Position numbers and translations under genes: made by a program
Notes under the pieces: generated by a model
Told to the model about the DNA's origin: nothing
Database searches by the model: none
The model's input: only the letters and a program-made list of their open reading frames with translations
Shown: piece by piece, positions 6,646-8,224 of the stretch
Layout: each line of letters starts with the position of its first letter
Position numbering within the stretch: position 1 is the first letter of the stretch
From: RUG760 sp045642205
Lineage (GTDB): Bacteria > Bacillota > Clostridia > Lachnospirales > Bianqueaceae
DNA: 8,224 nt
Assembly (NCBI GenBank): GCA_045642205.1
Contig: JAZUIK010000151.1
Location: 1 to 8,224 of the forward strand
Direction of reading: 5' to 3'

Positions 6646-7827
6646 TTACGCTTCTTCCTTTTCTTTCAGCAGTTTCCAGAGAGTGGGCATAACGCCGCAG
6701 GCCCTGGTCGTCTCTTCGATGCGTTTTTTTGCTTCTTCCCGGGCCTTCATATCCTTGCTGTTTCCTGTCTTTACGGCACGGATCAGCAGATTCTTGGGAG
6801 AATGCTGCATATCAACAAATTCCAGGATATCCGTTTTATAGCCTACGGCCGTTAAGGTATCGGCACGCAGAGAATCGGTTAGAAGCGCTGCAAAACGCTC
6901 CTTGATCAGACCGTATTCCGACAGAGAGCTGAGAGACTTTCTTCCGATCTGATGATTGACTTCATGCTGGCAACAGGGAACGGAATAGATGCGGGGTGTC
7001 TTCCACTGGATCGCATTGTACAGAGCGAAGTCCGTAGCCGTATCACAGGCGTGGAGCGAGATGACCATATCTACCTGAAAATCAGGCTGATAGCCATTGA
7101 TATCCCCGATCTCGAACCGTAAATCACTGTATCCGTAGGAAGCAGCGATACGATTACAATCCTTAATGACCTGTTCCTTCAGATCCAGCCCCACTACGTG
7201 AGCCCTGATCTTGCGGACACGGGTCAGATAATCATAGAGAACAAAGGTAAGGTAGGATTTTCCACAGCCAAAGTCGATGATATTGAGTTCCTTTACGGAG
7301 GGCTCGATACCCTCATCGATCATCTCCACAAAGCGGTTGATCTGCTTGAACTTATCGTATCGTTTGGCAACGACCTTGCCGTCTTTGGTGACAACCCCCA
7401 GATCCACCAAAGGTCTGGGAGCATCCTTTGCTTCCAGAAGATACCGCTTTTCGCGGTTCTGAGCCTTGGGGGAACTATCATTGTCGCAGGTCTCTCCCGC
7501 TTCCAGCGCAGGCTTCTTTCGATAGAGCACCTTGCCCTTCTGAGAGATCTTGACAAAAGCCGTATAGGTCTTGGACCAGGAATCCATCTGAAGGTACTCG
7601 GAAAACAGTCCTTCCAGTTTCTCCGGGAGCATTTCCGCGGATACATTTTCCTGAAAAGCCTGTTTCTCTGTAAATCGCTCGATCTGCCACATGACTTCCG
7701 ACCGGATCATGACCGGTCTGACGGTCGTCTTGCGGTAAGGATTGGATGCCTTCTCCCTGACATTGGAGAAGATCATTCGATCCGGCTGCTGGAGGACCAG
7801 ATCCCGAATCACTTCATTAATTTCCAT
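6646..7827 (-). CDS. Class I SAM-dependent methyltransferase (Methyltransf_32-like), substrate unknown
   Basis: This 393-residue protein has a Rossmann methyltransferase core in the middle. Motif I is IIDFGCGKSYLTFVLYDYL (183-201), motif II GLDLKE (213-218), the acidic adenine-contacting region about FEIGDINGY (238-246), and motif IV MVISLHACDTATDFALYNAI (254-273) followed by SVPCCQHE (282-289). The SLHACDxATD plus VPCC pair is typical of the family that includes eukaryotic GSTCD-type proteins (Pfam Methyltransf_32). Bacterial members have no settled substrate; RNA is a reasonable guess because residues 126-165 are basic (RYLLEAKDAPRPLVDLGVVTKDGKVVAKRYDKFKQ), but this is inference. The N-terminal ~125 residues resemble nothing I recognise. 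The C-terminus is a charged helix. It is the first gene after the promoters at 7889-7931. Its ribosome binding site is weak (GGAAA/CAGGG just before the ATG), and a stop lies in frame upstream, so no longer form fits. Confidence 0.85.
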   Translation of the reverse strand: MEINEVIRDLVLQQPDRMIFSNVREKASNPYRKTTVRPVMIRSEVMWQIERFTEKQAFQENVSAEMLPEKLEGLFSEYLQMDSWSKTYTAFVKISQKGKVLYRKKPALEAGETCDNDSSPKAQNREKRYLLEAKDAPRPLVDLGVVTKDGKVVAKRYDKFKQINRFVEMIDEGIEPSVKELNIIDFGCGKSYLTFVLYDYLTRVRKIRAHVVGLDLKEQVIKDCNRIAASYGYSDLRFEIGDINGYQPDFQVDMVISLHACDTATDFALYNAIQWKTPRIYSVPCCQHEVNHQIGRKSLSSLSEYGLIKERFAALLTDSLRADTLTAVGYKTDILEFVDMQHSPKNLLIRAVKTGNSKDMKAREEAKKRIEETTRACGVMPTLWKLLKEKEEA

Positions 7828-7847
7828 ACCCTGTTTCCATTCTGTAC

Positions 7848-7860
7848 TTCAAATTTTGAA
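7848..7860. repeat. Short inverted repeat in the operon leader, possible operator
   Basis: TTCAAA-T-TTTGAA is a perfect 6-bp inverted repeat around a single central base. It lies 21-33 bases upstream of the methyltransferase ATG and downstream of both predicted start sites. Its size suits a small regulator dimer, but AT-rich DNA produces such repeats by chance and no matching regulator is identified. Confidence 0.25.
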
Positions 7861-7888
7861 CATGCTAAAAAGAGGACATACTTTCCCC

Positions 7889-7917
7889 ACTATAGCCTTA
7901 CAATTATATCATGACAA
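7889..7917 (-). promoter_or_regulatory. Second, overlapping promoter candidate (P2) for the same operon
   Basis: TTGTCA (7917-7912) and TATAGT (7894-7889) lie 17 nt apart on the minus strand, shifted 14 bp downstream of P1 and sharing DNA with its spacer and -10. The hexamers are weaker than P1. RNA polymerase could not occupy both at once, so if P2 is real the two would compete. Confidence 0.4.
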
Positions 7918-7931
7918 ATCCTGCATTTCAA
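7903..7931 (-). promoter_or_regulatory. Sigma-A promoter for the methyltransferase-pulA-scpAB operon (P1)
   Basis: On the minus strand, TTGAAA (7931-7926) and TATAAT (7908-7903) are separated by exactly 17 nt. The spacer ends in TGA, giving an extended -10 (TGN-TATAAT). Transcription should start near 7896, about 70 nt before the methyltransferase ATG. It is the best promoter on this strand in the window. Confidence 0.82.
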
Positions 7932-8063
7932 GGAAACAACACCCTACCACAGCACTAAAATGCAACAATTCCTGCATAATCTTTTGTTCAAAAATTCATA
8001 TCGCGACATAGATGGAGATTCTGTCTTTCCTTCCTATCTCTTGTATTTTTTCGAGCATACTTC

Positions 8064-8092
8064 TTGACAAACCCTCAAAAACCATATATGAT
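8064..8092 (+). promoter_or_regulatory. Sigma-A promoter of tRNA-Trp
   Basis: TTGACA (8064-8069) is a perfect -35 box and TATGAT (8087-8092) differs from the consensus -10 by one base, with a 17-nt spacer. The start should be near 8099, leaving a 5' leader of about 22 nt for RNase P to remove. The strength fits a stable-RNA gene. The leader contains a small TCAC-GAAA-GTGA hairpin (8104-8115). Confidence 0.88.
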
Positions 8093-8121
8093 ATACAAGT
8101 CGCTCACGAAAGTGAAGATCC

Positions 8122-8192
8122 AGGGGTTTAGTTCAATGGTAGAGCAGCGGTCTCCAAAACCGTAGATACGAGTTCGACTCTTGTAACCCCTG
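8122..8192 (+). tRNA. trnW: tRNA-Trp (anticodon CCA)
   Basis: A full cloverleaf folds. The acceptor stem is AGGGGTT (8122-8128) with AACCCCT (8185-8191), and G8192 is the discriminator. The D arm is GTTC/GAGC (8131-8145). The anticodon stem GCGGT/ACCGT (8147-8163) encloses loop CTCCAAA with anticodon CCA at 8154-8156, reading UGG. The T arm is ACGAG/CTTGT (8168-8184) with loop TTCGACT. The G discriminator is the one expected for bacterial tRNA-Trp. The gene is followed by CTA, not CCA, so the 3' CCA must be added by the CCA-adding enzyme. Confidence 0.97.
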
Positions 8193-8194
8193 CT

Positions 8195-8224
8195 ACCCGA
8201 AAGATGAAAGTCTTTCGGGTTTTT
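8195..8224 (+). terminator. Intrinsic (Rho-independent) terminator after tRNA-Trp
   Basis: ACCCGAAAGA (8195-8204) pairs perfectly with TCTTTCGGGT (8211-8220) around a 6-nt loop, followed by at least four further T residues up to the window edge. The stem begins only 2 nt after the tRNA discriminator base. The T-run may continue outside the window. There is no T-run on the other side, so it acts only rightwards. Confidence 0.92.

Larger units (their letters stand above)
7828..8121. other. Divergent intergenic control region
   Basis: This gap of just under 300 bases is visibly more AT-rich than the genes around it. It holds left-facing promoters for the methyltransferase operon (7889-7931), a right-facing promoter for tRNA-Trp (8064-8092), an inverted repeat in the operon leader (7848-7860) and a repeated 8-mer (7919-7926, 7970-7977). 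I see no small gene or convincing riboswitch in it. Bases 7978-8063 contain nothing I can name. Confidence 0.7.

Noticed and set aside
7198..7914. A 238-codon plus-strand open frame antisense to the methyltransferase
   Set aside because: It is a mirror of the methyltransferase coding frame, with no supporting promoter or domain, and it ends in the intergenic region by chance.
8101..8121. Possible T-box or regulatory leader before tRNA-Trp
   Set aside because: The leader is only about 22 nt with one 4-bp GAAA-loop hairpin, far too short for a T-box or attenuator; it is just RNase P-removed leader.
1..8224. Search for CRISPR arrays, insertion sequences, phage or defence genes
   Set aside because: I saw no regularly spaced repeats, terminal inverted repeats, transposase, integrase or toxin-antitoxin pair; all long minus-strand frames belong to recognisable cellular families and are intact.

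Overview
The window looks like core chromosome of an anaerobic Firmicute, most likely a Lachnospiraceae-type Clostridium relative. This rests on gene content and order (scpA-scpB-rluB next to a HI0933/BaiN-type flavoprotein), purine-rich ribosome binding sites of the GGAGG type, sigma-A promoters close to consensus, and a Trp tRNA without an encoded CCA end. The taxonomic call is inference; no 16S or other decisive marker is present.

Almost everything (1..7827) is one tightly packed minus-strand gene series. In transcription order it encodes a class I SAM-dependent methyltransferase (7827-6646), a cytoplasmic type I pullulanase PulA (6643-4547), a YkfC-like NlpC/P60 cysteine peptidase with SH3-like N-terminal domains (4482-3616), the SMC-partner proteins ScpA (3613-2819) and ScpB (2859-2260), a 23S rRNA pseudouridine synthase of the RluB/RsuA family (2258-1542), a MurR/RpiR-family sugar-phosphate-sensing regulator (1502-600), and the N-terminal half of an FAD-dependent oxidoreductase (603 to beyond base 1). 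Gaps between genes are 1 to 64 nt, two junctions overlap, and I see no internal terminator or convincing internal promoter. A single transcription unit starting at about 7880-7900 is therefore the simplest reading.

The AT-rich intergenic region 7828-8121 carries divergent control signals. A consensus extended -10 promoter faces left into the operon, with a second overlapping promoter candidate 14 bp downstream. A near-perfect sigma-A promoter faces right into a tRNA-Trp(CCA) gene (8122-8192). An intrinsic terminator immediately follows the tRNA and ends with the window.

Together the operon mixes chromosome segregation (ScpAB), rRNA modification (RluB), cell-wall peptide recycling (the NlpC/P60 enzyme), alpha-glucan debranching (PulA) and an RpiR regulator. 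I see no mobile element, CRISPR array, defence system or pseudogene. Most of the window is ordinary housekeeping. The points worth a second look are the RpiR gene inside this operon, the uncharacterised methyltransferase at its head, and the overlapping promoters.
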